Shown here in pieces: positions 19,227 through 28,236 of a DNA stretch of 64,000 nucleotides. The notes below the pieces were generated by a model. It saw only the letters and a program-made list of their open reading frames with translations. It did not search any database and had not been told where the DNA came from. The position numbers and the translations under genes were made by a program. Numbering within the stretch: the stretch's first letter is position 1; every line of letters starts with the position of its first letter. Where the stretch lies: NCBI RefSeq assembly GCF_003610295.1, contig NZ_RAPV01000001.1, positions 6,882,001 to 6,946,000 on the forward strand, read 5' to 3'. The DNA is from Paraburkholderia sp. BL23I1N1. GTDB lineage: Bacteria; Pseudomonadota; Gammaproteobacteria; Burkholderiales; Burkholderiaceae.

Positions 19227-19490
19227 ATGAAAACTTTGACTTTGATCCCTATTGCCGCATTGGCGTTGTGCACAACGCTGGCCTATGCGGGCGACGACGC
19301 TGCCACAGCCCGTACGACAACCGACAGCAACGCAGCCATGACGTCGGACGCAGTCGGCGGCACGTCCGTGGGCAGCAGCGGTAGCGGTGGCTTCCAGGGC
19401 AAGACTCGCGCGGAGGTCAAACAGGAATTGCAGCGCGCCCAGCAGGACGGCACGCTGGATCGCCTGAACACGCTCTACGCCGGGCAGTGA
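19227..19490 (+). CDS. DUF4148-family small secreted protein
   Basis: An 87-residue protein with a clear signal peptide (MKTLTLIPIAALALCTTLAY, cleavage after AYA) and the DUF4148 signature GKTRAEVKQELQRAQQDGTL near the C-terminus. A Gly/Ser/Thr-rich linker lies between. The ATG at 19227 has GGAG six bases upstream. The family is abundant in Burkholderiaceae and has no assigned function. Confidence 0.88.
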   Translation: MKTLTLIPIAALALCTTLAYAGDDAATARTTTDSNAAMTSDAVGGTSVGSSGSGGFQGKTRAEVKQELQRAQQDGTLDRLNTLYAGQ

Positions 19491-19638
19491 CCAGAAGCAC
19501 GGGATGCCTGACTCCGATTGCTCACCGCAATGAGGGTTATTGCCGGCTAGTGAACGGAATCTGGCATCACGGCTTTCACAACTTTGTCGTGCTTCGCTGG
19601 TGGCTCAACGTGTGCGCCGCCGAATCGAAGGTTACCCG

Positions 19639-20088
19639 ATGATCAGGACGTTCACTGTGCTTCTCGCCTATCAGTGCCTGGGCGAGTTAATCGCATACGC
19701 AGGGAACCTGCCGATTCCTGGGGCGGTGATAGGGATGATCCTGTTGTTAGCCTCCCTGAGCCTCCGTCCGGGCCTTTCATCCGCTATTGAAAGCGACGCT
19801 CTGGCCTTCCTTAAGTTCTTGCCTCTTTTGTTCGTTCCAGCAGGCGTGGGCATCATGGTCTTTGCCGGCCACGTGGCTCATGACCTGCTCCCGATAGCCG
19901 CGTCCATTGTTGTGTGTACGGCACTGGCCATTGTCGTTACCGCGCTTGTCGGCCAGACGTTGTGCGCTTTATGGCCTCCGAGCGCCGCACCGCTTGCACC
20001 GCCTGCAACACCGTTTGCACCGCTGCTCCATGCCGACGAAAAGACAACGCCTGCCGTTGCCGATATTGCGAAGGTTGATATACCGTGA
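19639..20088 (+). CDS. CidA/LrgA-family holin-like membrane protein
   Basis: A 149-residue membrane protein starting MIRTFTVLLAYQCLGELIAY, with four predicted helices and the family motif PIPGAVIGMILLL. The C-terminal 40 residues are Pro/Ala-rich and cytoplasmic in style. Family members work with an LrgB-type partner in export of small metabolites or murein hydrolase control and cell lysis. The LrgB gene follows with a GTGA overlap. The longer frame from 19540 has no hydrophobic start and is not preferred. Confidence 0.88.
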   Translation: MIRTFTVLLAYQCLGELIAYAGNLPIPGAVIGMILLLASLSLRPGLSSAIESDALAFLKFLPLLFVPAGVGIMVFAGHVAHDLLPIAASIVVCTALAIVVTALVGQTLCALWPPSAAPLAPPATPFAPLLHADEKTTPAVADIAKVDIP

Positions 20089-20819
20089 AGGATCATCTGA
20101 ATATCGCGTGCGCGTGGGCATTTCTCGGTACAACACCGCTTCTTTGGCTGACCCTCACGTTCCTCGCGTACGCAATCGCGCAGGTCGTCCACGGTTCGCC
20201 AAGAAAAAATGCGCTCGCGAATCCCGTGTTGATTGCAATAGCGCTCTTGATACTTGCCTTGCGTGAATCGAACACATCGTATGTCACCTACATGCAAAGC
20301 GCCCAGCCCATTCAATTTTTGCTCGGACCGGCAATCGTGGCGCTCGCCATACCGATGCACCGGCAATTACCTAAATTGCGCCGGCTAGCCCCGCAGCTGG
20401 CTGGCGCACTTGTTGCGGGGTGTGCGACGCGTATCGCATCGGCCGTTTTGATCCCAAGGCTCCTGGGCGCCACGGGTCAAATACTGGCCACTATTGCGCC
20501 GAAGAGCGTGACGGCAGGCATTGCTATCCGTATTTCCGAGAAAATCGGTGGGTTGCCATCGCTGACCGCTGTCCTTGTGATCATGACCGGCATTACTGGC
20601 GCAGTGATTGGCAGCGGCCTTTTGAGGTTGATTCACGTGTCGAGACATGACCTGGGTGGCTTCGCACTCGGTGTTGCGTCTCATGGAATCGGCACTGCTT
20701 GCGCGTTGCAGTTGAGCGAAGAAGCCGGCGCATTTGCAGGCCTCGGGATGGGCCTGAACGGTATTCTGACGTCCTTTGTCCTGCCAATTATTTATCCCAT
20801 CCTGAGCGGTTTTTCTTGA
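20085..20819 (+). CDS. LrgB-family membrane protein
   Basis: A 244-residue polytopic protein of the LrgB/CidB family. It carries the hallmark APKSVTAGIAIRISEKIGG and the conserved GVASHGIGTACAL. The GTG start at 20085 overlaps the stop of the CidA/LrgA partner, indicating translational coupling. The pair probably forms one inner-membrane complex. The family was first linked to autolysis and later to pyruvate or glycolate transport; which applies here is unknown. Confidence 0.9.
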   Translation: MKDHLNIACAWAFLGTTPLLWLTLTFLAYAIAQVVHGSPRKNALANPVLIAIALLILALRESNTSYVTYMQSAQPIQFLLGPAIVALAIPMHRQLPKLRRLAPQLAGALVAGCATRIASAVLIPRLLGATGQILATIAPKSVTAGIAIRISEKIGGLPSLTAVLVIMTGITGAVIGSGLLRLIHVSRHDLGGFALGVASHGIGTACALQLSEEAGAFAGLGMGLNGILTSFVLPIIYPILSGFS

Positions 20820-20950
20820 CGCATCTCGTTCGGGGACAATCCGCCTCGCTGCCGCAATCGGCCTGGGCATCGAGGCGTGATCCGTGGCTACGGGACCACG
20901 CCACTTAGCGTTGGTTGCACGTGTTCAGGGTGTTCGGTGTGCGCGCGTAA

Positions 20951-21382
20951 TCAATGGTACGTCGTCGTGGACGACTGCAGTTTCGTCAGCACGCTGCGTT
21001 TAAACCGAAACCAGCCTTCCGAGCTTTGCATCACGACTTCATCGTCTTGCCAGAACACACGCTTGACCGTCATGCGCTTACCCGTGCGTTGCACCAGTGG
21101 CGGCTGGCGGCGAAAGTCGTACAGCACCGGACCCGAATCAGTCTGGACGAGCGTGCGCGTGACGCTGTCATTTTCGTTGCCGACTTCATCGAAATGCGTA
21201 AGCGTGCTCGCGCTGAAGCGATCGAAAATTTCCTTGTCGAGCATCCCCACAAAATCGCGGTCGACGCGCACGAATTGCAAGTTACCCGAGGGCGTGACGA
21301 GCGGGCCAGGCGCATTGCTTTGCGCATGAACGCCAGTCACGAAAGAGGTGGCTGCCAGCGCAGCGAGCAATAGTCGTCTCAT
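20951..21382 (-). CDS. Secreted protein of unknown function
   Basis: A 143-residue protein with a good signal peptide (MRRLLLAALAATSFVTGVHA). The mature part has GNLQFVRVDRDFVGMLDKEI and a C-terminal half of alternating beta-strand character (VLYDFRRQPPLVQRTGKRMT). The ATG at 21382 has AGGAAAC upstream; the open frame extends further, to 21535, but without signal-peptide logic. I do not recognise the family. It is divergent from the AcpA-like gene across a region with two hairpins. Confidence 0.7.
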   Translation of the reverse strand: MRRLLLAALAATSFVTGVHAQSNAPGPLVTPSGNLQFVRVDRDFVGMLDKEIFDRFSASTLTHFDEVGNENDSVTRTLVQTDSGPVLYDFRRQPPLVQRTGKRMTVKRVFWQDDEVVMQSSEGWFRFKRSVLTKLQSSTTTYH

Positions 21383-21555
21383 GTTTCCTGTTAGATTCAG
21401 CGGCGTCTCCAACAACGGAGCACGACCCGCAATCGGTCCTTGGGAACATTGTCGCCAATTTTGCTCGGCACGTCGAAGGTCTTTAACTGTATTAGCTGGC
21501 CAGGTTCTGCCGGATGCGTCGCACTCACATTGCATGCATGCTCCCTTCCCGCTTC

Positions 21556-21583
21556 AATGCCTGCCTGAAACATGACAGGCATT
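21556..21583. repeat. Inverted repeat upstream of the secreted-protein gene
   Basis: AATGCCTG (21556-21563) and CAGGCATT (21576-21583) are perfect 8-base complements around a 12-base loop. It lies in the 454-base divergent region between 21383 and 21836, which holds no supported gene. It may be a regulatory hairpin or operator. Confidence 0.3.
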
Positions 21584-21675
21584 GCCAACCTTCCTTCAAC
21601 CGATCTTCCCAGCCACGATCGAGTTGACGCCCCGATACGCAGATCGCGAATCGAAACAACTTGTAAGGTATCTGA

Positions 21676-21713
21676 CGCCAATCATTCATACGTGCGTGAT
21701 TGAATGATTGGCG
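21676..21713. repeat. 13-bp perfect inverted repeat in the divergent promoter region
   Basis: CGCCAATCATTCA (21676-21688) and TGAATGATTGGCG (21701-21713) are perfect complements with a 12-base loop. It lies 124 bases upstream of the AcpA-like start and about 290 bases upstream of the divergent secreted-protein gene. The symmetry suits an operator for a dimeric regulator or an RNA hairpin; no T-tract follows. Confidence 0.45.
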
Positions 21714-21836
21714 CTTGCTGTAATGCAACCACCGCGTGGCTCTCTATTGTCGAATCGGATCGGCGTTGTGAAGCAGTTTGCCAAGCCATCCCGGGCGCCG
21801 CGATTTTCTTTGGGTAACACTACTGGGAGCCACACA

Positions 21837-23522
21837 ATGCTTTGGCGTCGGATTGCCTTTATTTCGCTCACGGCTGTCGCGCTTGCGACGACGGCTGCAT
21901 GGAGCGCCAGCGAAGACCACGACGGGGACCAGCATGGCTCGCGTCGGGATGAAGTCCATACAGCGACACCCATTAAGCATCTGGTAGTGATCTACGGTGA
22001 GAACGTATCGTTCGATCACTACTTCGCGACCTACCCGCATGCGGCAAATCCGTCTGGCGAACCTGCGTTTTCGGCGCAAGCCGGCACGCCAGAGGTGAAC
22101 GGGTTATCGGGCACGTTGTTGACGGCCAACCCGAACTCTACGAATTCTGCCAATGGCACGGGCGCGGCCAATCCGTTTCGTCTCGATCGCACGCAGGCGG
22201 CCACGGCCGACCAGAATCATGCGTACACAGCTGAGCAGCAGGCATACGACAACGGCCGTGCAGACCTCTTTCCGGAATTCACGGGCCGCGGCACCAGCGG
22301 CGGCGCTGGTGCGTTCGGCACGGCCGGCCAGGTGATGGGTTACTACGACGGCAATACGGTCACGGCGCTCTGGAACTATGCGCAGAACTTCGCGATGAGC
22401 GATAGCGCCTATACCTCGACCTATGGTCCGTCGACGCCAGGTGCCCTCGAAGTCGTCTCAGGACAGACCAACGGCATGAAAGTCGTCCTGACGTCGAAGC
22501 AGCCCTCGACGGCCGGCTCGTATTACGTCAACGACGGCCAAGGCGGATTCACGATGATCAACGACGTCGATCCTGCCTACGACCTGTGCTCGAGCACCAC
22601 CGATACCGCGCAGATGACCGGCAAGAACATCGGCGACCTGCTCAACGCGCGCAACATTTCGTGGGGCGGCTTCATGGGGGGCTTCAATCTGTCGACCACG
22701 AACAGCAACGGAACGACAGCATGCAAACGCAGCACGACGTCACAAGTGGTCGGCGCCGCCACGGCCGACTACATTCCGCACCACAACTGGTTCCAGTACT
22801 TCGCATCGACGTCAAACCCGCAGCATCTGCGCCCCAGTTCGGTGTCGGCCATCGGGCATACCTACGGAGAACATCGCTTGACCGTCGATCCCGCGAATCA
22901 CCAGTACGACATCGACGATTTCTATAGCGCCGTTCAAGCGGGTAATTTCCCTGCGGTGAGCTTCCTGAAGGCGCCTGCCTATCAGGACGGTCACGCCGGG
23001 TACTCGGATCCGCTTGACGAGCAGGCGTTCGTTACGAAGGTGGTCAACTTCCTGCAACAGCAACCGGATTGGCGCGACACGGCCGTTATCGTGGCATGGG
23101 ATGACTCCGACGGCTGGTACGACCACGCCTACGCGCTGCCGACAAGCGCCTCGTTCGACTCGGTCGCGGATCAGTTGACCGGCCCAGGTATTTGCGGCTC
23201 AGGCACTGGACCCGACGGTTTGAATGGCAAACCTGTGAACGGCCGGTGCGGTCCGGGTACCCGCATCCCGTTTGTTGTGATTTCGCCATGGGCGAAACAG
23301 AACTACGTCGACCATACGCTGATCGATCAGTCGTCAGTAGTGCGCTTCATCGAGGACAACTGGCTTGATGGCAAGCGGATCGGCGGCGGCTCGTTCGACG
23401 CGAAGGCGGGCAGTATCATGGGTATGTTCGATTTCAACCGCCGCCACGATGAGCACCGTGAGAGCAAGCTCTACCTCGATCCAGCCTCTGGCTTGCCCGT
23501 CAAGACGCCTCCATCCATCTGA
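21837..23522 (+). CDS. AcpA-like acid phosphatase / phosphoesterase family protein
   Basis: A 561-residue secreted protein of the phosphoesterase family (PF04185: acid phosphatase AcpA and phospholipase C relatives). It has a signal peptide (LWRRIAFISLTAVALATTAA) and then the metal-site motif VVIYGENVSFDHYFATYPH. A second metal-site region reads IVAWDDSDGWYDH, and GTRIPFVVISPWAK is also family-typical. The ATG at 21837 has GGGAG upstream; the frame is open from 21708 but lacks a signal there. Its role is probably phosphate release from organic phosphates in the periplasm or outside the cell. Confidence 0.87.
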   Translation: MLWRRIAFISLTAVALATTAAWSASEDHDGDQHGSRRDEVHTATPIKHLVVIYGENVSFDHYFATYPHAANPSGEPAFSAQAGTPEVNGLSGTLLTANPNSTNSANGTGAANPFRLDRTQAATADQNHAYTAEQQAYDNGRADLFPEFTGRGTSGGAGAFGTAGQVMGYYDGNTVTALWNYAQNFAMSDSAYTSTYGPSTPGALEVVSGQTNGMKVVLTSKQPSTAGSYYVNDGQGGFTMINDVDPAYDLCSSTTDTAQMTGKNIGDLLNARNISWGGFMGGFNLSTTNSNGTTACKRSTTSQVVGAATADYIPHHNWFQYFASTSNPQHLRPSSVSAIGHTYGEHRLTVDPANHQYDIDDFYSAVQAGNFPAVSFLKAPAYQDGHAGYSDPLDEQAFVTKVVNFLQQQPDWRDTAVIVAWDDSDGWYDHAYALPTSASFDSVADQLTGPGICGSGTGPDGLNGKPVNGRCGPGTRIPFVVISPWAKQNYVDHTLIDQSSVVRFIEDNWLDGKRIGGGSFDAKAGSIMGMFDFNRRHDEHRESKLYLDPASGLPVKTPPSI

Positions 23523-23559
23523 CGCGCAACGCGGGTCCTTCCGACGATGAATGTCTTGC

Positions 23560-23588
23560 GCCACAGTCCGCTGTCGCCGGGCTGTGGC
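23560..23588 (+). terminator. Possible terminator after the AcpA-like gene
   Basis: GCCACAG (23560-23566) and CTGTGGC (23582-23588) form a 7-base stem with a GC-rich loop, followed by AGTTT only. It stands 38 bases after the stop codon. The short T-run makes it a weak candidate. Confidence 0.35.
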
Positions 23589-23695
23589 AGTTTCCCTGAT
23601 CGATCAGGTGAAGTTGCGCGAGTGGGACCGCACGCACGACCAAACGGTGCGGGCGGAGGTTAATCAAGAAAAGCCCGGGCGCGCAGAGAGAGTGC

Positions 23696-24262
23696 TCAGC
23701 TTTTCATGACCAGCGCGAGCGACGCGGAGAGAATTGATTTCGCCAGTTTGTCGTCGTCAACGGCGCGCGCAAGCGTAATGGCCCCCACAATGGCCGCGAC
23801 GATACCCAGGCCAGCGTCTTTGCTATCGCTGGATGCGGCTTGCGTTATTTTTGACGCCAGTTTGCGCACGTAACCTGTAAGCAATTCCCTGACGTCCGGA
23901 TTCGCATGCCGCGCTTCCCCGGCGAGTGCGCATAGCGCGCATCCATTGCCGGGATTCTTCAGGTGACGCTCATTGAGGAAAATCTCGGCAATCGACTGCA
24001 GAGGCGTTTCCCCACGCTTTCCCGAACTGGTTACGTGAGACGCAATGCGTTTCTCGCTCTGGCTAACCGCGTGCTCGAGCGCCTCCAGGATCAACGCATC
24101 ACGCGACGAAAAATGACCGTAAAACGCACCGTGCGTAAGCCCCGCGCTGCGCATGCAGTCGGCGACACCGAGCGCCTCGATGCCGTGTTCGCGAATCTGG
24201 CGTGACGCGTTCTCCAGAACCCGCTGCCTGCTCTCAGCCTTTTGTGCCTGCGAATAACCCAT
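23696..24262 (-). CDS. TetR/AcrR-family transcriptional regulator
   Basis: A 188-residue TetR regulator. The N-terminal helix-turn-helix is VADCMRSAGLTHGAFYGHFS, preceded by RVLENASRQIREHGIEAL. The C-terminal ligand domain carries the pair GCALCALAGEARH. The ATG at 24262 is chosen because GAGG lies six bases upstream; an in-frame ATG at 24274 and a TTG at 24286 are alternatives. It is divergent from an SDR gene and very probably represses it; repeated CTGCATGATGA motifs lie in the shared promoter region. Confidence 0.88.
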   Translation of the reverse strand: MGYSQAQKAESRQRVLENASRQIREHGIEALGVADCMRSAGLTHGAFYGHFSSRDALILEALEHAVSQSEKRIASHVTSSGKRGETPLQSIAEIFLNERHLKNPGNGCALCALAGEARHANPDVRELLTGYVRKLASKITQAASSDSKDAGLGIVAAIVGAITLARAVDDDKLAKSILSASLALVMKS

Positions 24263-24287
24263 TTTTTGCCTCATCACGCTTGACAAT

Positions 24288-24359
24288 CTGCATGATGAGC
24301 ATAATACTGAATTCCTGCATGATGATCAACATACAGAATGAGGTATTGACGATGCTCAT
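24288..24359. promoter_or_regulatory. Candidate TetR operators in the TetR-SDR divergent region
   Basis: CTGCATGATGA occurs twice in direct orientation (24288-24298 and 24315-24325). ATGAGCAT (24295-24302) is matched by its complement ATGCTCAT at 24352-24359. Repeats in this position are typical of binding sites controlling both divergent promoters. Confidence 0.4.
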
Positions 24360-24499
24360 GCCAGTTCGGATGCAGCGTCTGTCCTGCGCTGCTTAACAGA
24401 GATTTTGCGGGATTATTGCGACGTTTTTGCGAGGTTTTCGCGCCGTCAGCAGGGGCGGCTCTGAACGTGATCTCGCGGCGTAATACACAGGAGAAGGCT

Positions 24500-25279
24500 A
24501 TGCGTTTTACTGGAAAGACAGCGCTCGTCACTGGCGGCAACAGTGGCATTGGCTTTACTGCGGCGCAGCTTTTGATCGCCGAAGGCGCGCGTGTTGCGAT
24601 CACCGGCCGCGATCGTGCAAAACTGGATCAGGCAGTATCCGAGCTCGGCGAAAACGCGCTTGGCATTCAGGCCGATCTCGACGATGAAACCGCGATCGAG
24701 TCGATGTTCAAGCAGATCCAGGCGGCATTCGGGTCCCTCGACATCGTGTTCGCCAACGCCGGAATCTCCGGTCCGACCCCGCTCGGCGGCACGACCGCTG
24801 CTGCATTTGAGGCGATTCTTCGCACCAATCTCACCGCTGTTTTTCTCACGGTTCAATCGGCTCTGCCGTTGATGAGCGCCGGAGGCTCGATCGTATTGAA
24901 CGGCTCCGTGATGCGCGAGCTGGGCTCGCCCGGGTCGGCCGCTTATTCCGCAACGAAGGCGGGCGTCACCGGCATGGCAAAGGTGTTTGCCTCCGAACTC
25001 GTGCAGCGTGGCATTCGCGTCAACACCGTGATTCCCGGTGGCACGCGCACACCGATCTGGACGCGCGGCGCACGGGCCGGCGCAACGATCGACGGGACCG
25101 AAGAAGCAGCGCTCGCGCCGCGCATTCCGATGGCTCGCCTCGCGGCACCTGAAGAAGTTGCCAAGGCCGTGCTTTTCCTCGCGTCCGACGATGCTTCGGG
25201 AATCACGGCGGCGGAAATCGTTGTCGACGGCGGCACGATCGGTGCGCCATGGGGAGCGGCTATGTTCCGCAAGGGGTGA
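24500..25279 (+). CDS. SDR-family oxidoreductase
   Basis: A 259-residue short-chain dehydrogenase. It has the cofactor motif TGGNSGIG near residues 13-20, ANAG after a beta strand, a catalytic serine in NGSVM, and YSATK with the Tyr-Lys pair. The C-terminus EIVVDGGTIGAPWG is typical. The ATG at 24500 has AGGAGAAGG just upstream. This regulator/SDR arrangement (divergent TetR) is common for oxidoreductases induced by electrophiles or quinones. The substrate is unknown. Confidence 0.9.
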   Translation: MRFTGKTALVTGGNSGIGFTAAQLLIAEGARVAITGRDRAKLDQAVSELGENALGIQADLDDETAIESMFKQIQAAFGSLDIVFANAGISGPTPLGGTTAAAFEAILRTNLTAVFLTVQSALPLMSAGGSIVLNGSVMRELGSPGSAAYSATKAGVTGMAKVFASELVQRGIRVNTVIPGGTRTPIWTRGARAGATIDGTEEAALAPRIPMARLAAPEEVAKAVLFLASDDASGITAAEIVVDGGTIGAPWGAAMFRKG

Positions 25280-25298
25280 AGGCGTACGACTTTCCGGT

Positions 25299-25353
25299 AG
25301 CGGGTCGACCAGCTTAGGACAGCGACGCGCAGTCCTAAGCTGGTCGACCCGCT
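25299..25353. repeat. 22-bp perfect palindromic repeat with a third partial copy
   Basis: The arms 25299-25320 and 25332-25353 are perfectly complementary over 22 bases around an 11-base spacer. The core reads GGGTCGACCAGCTTAGGAC. A further partial copy, GTCGACCCGC, lies at 25378-25387. It follows the SDR stop by about 20 bases. It may terminate transcription from both sides, but its length and the extra copy also fit a repetitive element or recombination footprint. Confidence 0.6.
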
Positions 25354-25400
25354 GCTGCCGGCAAAAGTAAGAATTTAGTCGACCCGCCCGGCGTCCTGAA

Positions 25401-25433
25401 ACAGGCCCGTATCTCGTATGAGAGCGGGCCTGT
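25401..25433. terminator. Hairpin between convergent SDR and M24 genes
   Basis: ACAGGCCCG (25401-25409) and CGGGCCTGT (25425-25433) are perfect 9-base complements around a 15-base loop. It sits between convergent genes, about 70 bases past the M24 stop, where a bidirectional terminator is expected. No strong T-run is seen. Confidence 0.45.
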
Positions 25434-25501
25434 GCTATTGCAGTTGATATCTCCGTCACCGGATTCCGGTGACTTCGCCCGGAAGTGTTCGTCCGTAGAA
25501 A

Positions 25502-26740
25502 CTACGCAGCGCGAAAAGGATCGTCGATGGAATATGCCGGTTGGGTAAACCACCTCGGCCCCTCCTCGGTCATGTAGAAGTGATCTTCGTGCCGCACTCC
25601 AAATTCGCCGGGAATGCAGATCATGGGTTCATTGCTAAAACACATGCCAACTTCCAGCGGCGTTTCATCGTTGCCCACCAGATACGGCGCCTCGTGCAAG
25701 TCGAGACCAATGCCGTGGCCAGTCCGATGCGGCAGACCCGGCAGATGATAGCCTGGGCCGAACCCATAGGTTTCCAGGCAACGTCTCGCCGCGCGATCGA
25801 CCTCTGCACATGAAACACCCAACTGGGCTGCATCAAAAGCAGCGGCTTGTGCTGCCTTTTCTGCGTTCCACACAAATCGCTGCCGATCGTTTGCATCACC
25901 GAAAACGTAGGTGCGCGTGATATCCGAAACATAGTTCCTGTACTTGCAGCCGGTGTCGATCAGGACCACGTCATTGCGTTTGAGAACTTGCGGCTCTTTG
26001 ACTCCATGTGGATACGATGTGGCCTCCCCAAACAGAACGATGCAGAAATGCGATCCTGCTGCACCCACTTTCCGATGCGCACGGTCGATGAAATCACAAA
26101 CCTCCACCGTGCTAATTCCCTCGCGCAAAATGCTTGCCGCCGCCTGCTGAACCTGCAAAGTCATGTCCTTAGCGGCCTGCATGATTGCAATCTCCGTGCG
26201 CGATTTGTTCTTTCTCAAAGACCTGATCAAAGCGTCGGCACAGACTAATTCATAATTCTCCGAGTGTTCCTTCAATCCAAAATAGACCGATGTGGAGGCG
26301 GTTCCACAGATAGCAATTTTCGCGTGACTTCCGTGAACTGGCGCGATGCCGATTGCAAGCAAGGCTTTATAAAATGCCGCATACGCACTTTCGTCTTCGT
26401 GCCAGCACATGACGTCGCTTTCGACCTTCATGCGATCGCGCAATGTTCTTTCCTCGAACCACGGAGCGATGTAGATCAAGCTCCCCTTCGCAGGGATGAT
26501 CGCACCAAGCAGCCTTTCACTGGGGTGCCATTCAATTCCAGTGAAATAAAGCAGATTCGTTCCCGCGTTGACGTAAACCGCATCGACGCCAGCATCCGTC
26601 ATATTGCTCTGCAATTTACTTATCCGCGTCTGGTGCTCAACCGCACTGATTTCCTCAACCTCGCTCGCGCATGGCAAGAGTCGCGCCAATGCCGTTTCCT
26701 GATCACTACCACCTACGCCGTTTGTCATTTTCACACTCAT
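25502..26740 (-). CDS. M24-family metallopeptidase (Xaa-Pro aminopeptidase-like)
   Basis: A 412-residue pita-bread metallopeptidase. After an N-terminal creatinase-like domain (NLLYFTGIEWHPSERLLGAI) the metal ligands are visible: Asp in VVLIDTGCKYRN, Asp in VSDITRTYV, His in HRTGHGIGLDLHE, Glu in CFSNEPMI and Glu in RHEDHF. The start is uncertain: ATG at 26740 is adopted, ATG at 26728 is possible, and the open frame extends to 26977 without family similarity. It is downstream of the BKACE gene on the same strand, with a palindrome just before its start. It may release amino acids from dipeptides or amidated substrates in this catabolic region. Confidence 0.85.
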   Translation of the reverse strand: MSVKMTNGVGGSDQETALARLLPCASEVEEISAVEHQTRISKLQSNMTDAGVDAVYVNAGTNLLYFTGIEWHPSERLLGAIIPAKGSLIYIAPWFEERTLRDRMKVESDVMCWHEDESAYAAFYKALLAIGIAPVHGSHAKIAICGTASTSVYFGLKEHSENYELVCADALIRSLRKNKSRTEIAIMQAAKDMTLQVQQAAASILREGISTVEVCDFIDRAHRKVGAAGSHFCIVLFGEATSYPHGVKEPQVLKRNDVVLIDTGCKYRNYVSDITRTYVFGDANDRQRFVWNAEKAAQAAAFDAAQLGVSCAEVDRAARRCLETYGFGPGYHLPGLPHRTGHGIGLDLHEAPYLVGNDETPLEVGMCFSNEPMICIPGEFGVRHEDHFYMTEEGPRWFTQPAYSIDDPFRAA

Positions 26741-26744
26741 TAGT

Positions 26745-26761
26745 GAAACGGAACACGTTTC
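26745..26761. promoter_or_regulatory. Small palindrome just upstream of the M24 peptidase start
   Basis: GAAACG and CGTTTC are separated by five bases and end four bases before the preferred start codon. The position suits an operator. No linked regulator can be assigned. Confidence 0.25.
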
Positions 26762-27022
26762 GGTTGTCCTTGACGACCGCCCCACTGGCGAAAATTCGAT
26801 GCCCTCACAGGCGATTCTCTGCTCCACGCCGGGTACGTGTTGTCCCAATTGAACTGTTAGCACACTCGCGCATCCGCAACGGGGACTACGCATGGCGAAA
26901 CTAGCACAATAGAGGTTCTGTTTGCTTGTGAGATCGGATCGTAATAGATGCGGATTCTTGCATAGTCTCGTACCCATCCAATCATCCGCCGGCTAGCCTC
27001 ACACCAATTGGCGTTCAAAAAT

Positions 27023-28081
27023 TCAGACGGCCTTGCGCAGGAAGCCCTGGTTACCACCGTTGCGGTTGGGCGCGAAGCCGTTGGCCAGCAGGGTCTCTTC
27101 CGCCGTGTCGTAGAACACGCCGATCTTGCTGATTTCGCGCGCCTCCTGGGCGGTGGCCACCTCGCGGCCGAACTCGCGCGAAATGCGCACCAGTTGCTCG
27201 ATCTGCTCGACTGAGCTCATCTTCTTCGTGCGCGCCTGGTTCCAGAGACAGTCCTCGGTGCCGCAGCGCACGTGCAGCCCCAGAGCAATGCCCATCATGT
27301 TGACCGGCAGTACGTTGCGCACTGAGCTCTCTACCGTCAGTACTGCGCCGTCCGGCGTAGCACGCACAAAGTTGGCCAGGTTGTAGATATTCGGTGCGTC
27401 CATACCGCCGCTGATCGCCACCCAGTTCATCACCAGCGGGCCCTTATAGATGCCACGCCGGATCAACCGCTCCACCGACTCGAAGCTGTTGATGTTGTAG
27501 CACTGGAAGGCGCTCTGAATGCCGGCTTCGCTCAGACGGCGAATGTGCTCCTCGGCCCAGCCAGGCTGAGCCGGCACGGTCATCTCCTTGTAGGCGTTGT
27601 AGATCGCCGGATTTTCTCTCGATGTGCCCTTGAAATCCGCCAGCTCCGCATGTTCGGTAACGTTCATCTGCGAGGTGTTGATCGTTACCGTAACCTGATC
27701 CGGCTTGGGATCGAGCTCGGCCAGCATGTGGCGCGTGTCGTCGCTCAGCCATTTGGCCGCGGCACCTTCGGTCTCAGGCGCGAAGCTGATCGAACCACCC
27801 ACCTGGATGATCATCTCGGGCACGCGGGCGCGTACGCCGGCGATCAGCTCGTTGAACTTCGACAGGCGCTTGCTGCCCTTGCCGTCGAGTTCGCGCACGT
27901 GCAGGTGCAACACGGTGGCGCCGGCGTTATAGCAATCCACGGCCTTCTGGATCTGCTGCTCCATCGTGACCGGGATGTCTTCGGGAAAATCTGAGGGCAG
28001 CCATCCTGGGGCATAGGGTGCAGCCGTGATGATCAGGGGTTGCTGGTTTTCGGGGTAGAGGGAACCGTCGAGAAAATTCAT
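27023..28081 (-). CDS. Beta-keto acid cleavage enzyme (BKACE, formerly DUF849), copy 1
   Basis: A 352-residue BKACE-family protein. The family uses a zinc-dependent retro-Claisen reaction with acetyl-CoA on a beta-keto acid, giving acetoacetate and a new CoA ester. The zinc ligands His59 and His61 are in VLHLHVRE; the conserved Glu-Asp is at residues 276-277 (CGTEDCLW). The N-terminus MNFLDGSLYPENQQPLIITA is nearly the same as that of the plus-strand paralogue at 42407; I count eight differences in the first 100 residues. An MFS transporter gene lies upstream on the same strand. The particular keto acid is unknown. Confidence 0.9.
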   Translation of the reverse strand: MNFLDGSLYPENQQPLIITAAPYAPGWLPSDFPEDIPVTMEQQIQKAVDCYNAGATVLHLHVRELDGKGSKRLSKFNELIAGVRARVPEMIIQVGGSISFAPETEGAAAKWLSDDTRHMLAELDPKPDQVTVTINTSQMNVTEHAELADFKGTSRENPAIYNAYKEMTVPAQPGWAEEHIRRLSEAGIQSAFQCYNINSFESVERLIRRGIYKGPLVMNWVAISGGMDAPNIYNLANFVRATPDGAVLTVESSVRNVLPVNMMGIALGLHVRCGTEDCLWNQARTKKMSSVEQIEQLVRISREFGREVATAQEAREISKIGVFYDTAEETLLANGFAPNRNGGNQGFLRKAV

Positions 28082-28236
28082 GTCATGTCTCCAATCGCAG
28101 GTTGGGATTTAGGAAGGAAATAGGGAGATTGGGTTGGCGATCTCGACATTCAGTCATGCTTATCATTGATAGTTATCTTTCGGTAATCCAATGACTTCGT
28201 TTGTTCGACGCGTCTCCTTGCCCCAATGCCCCAAAA

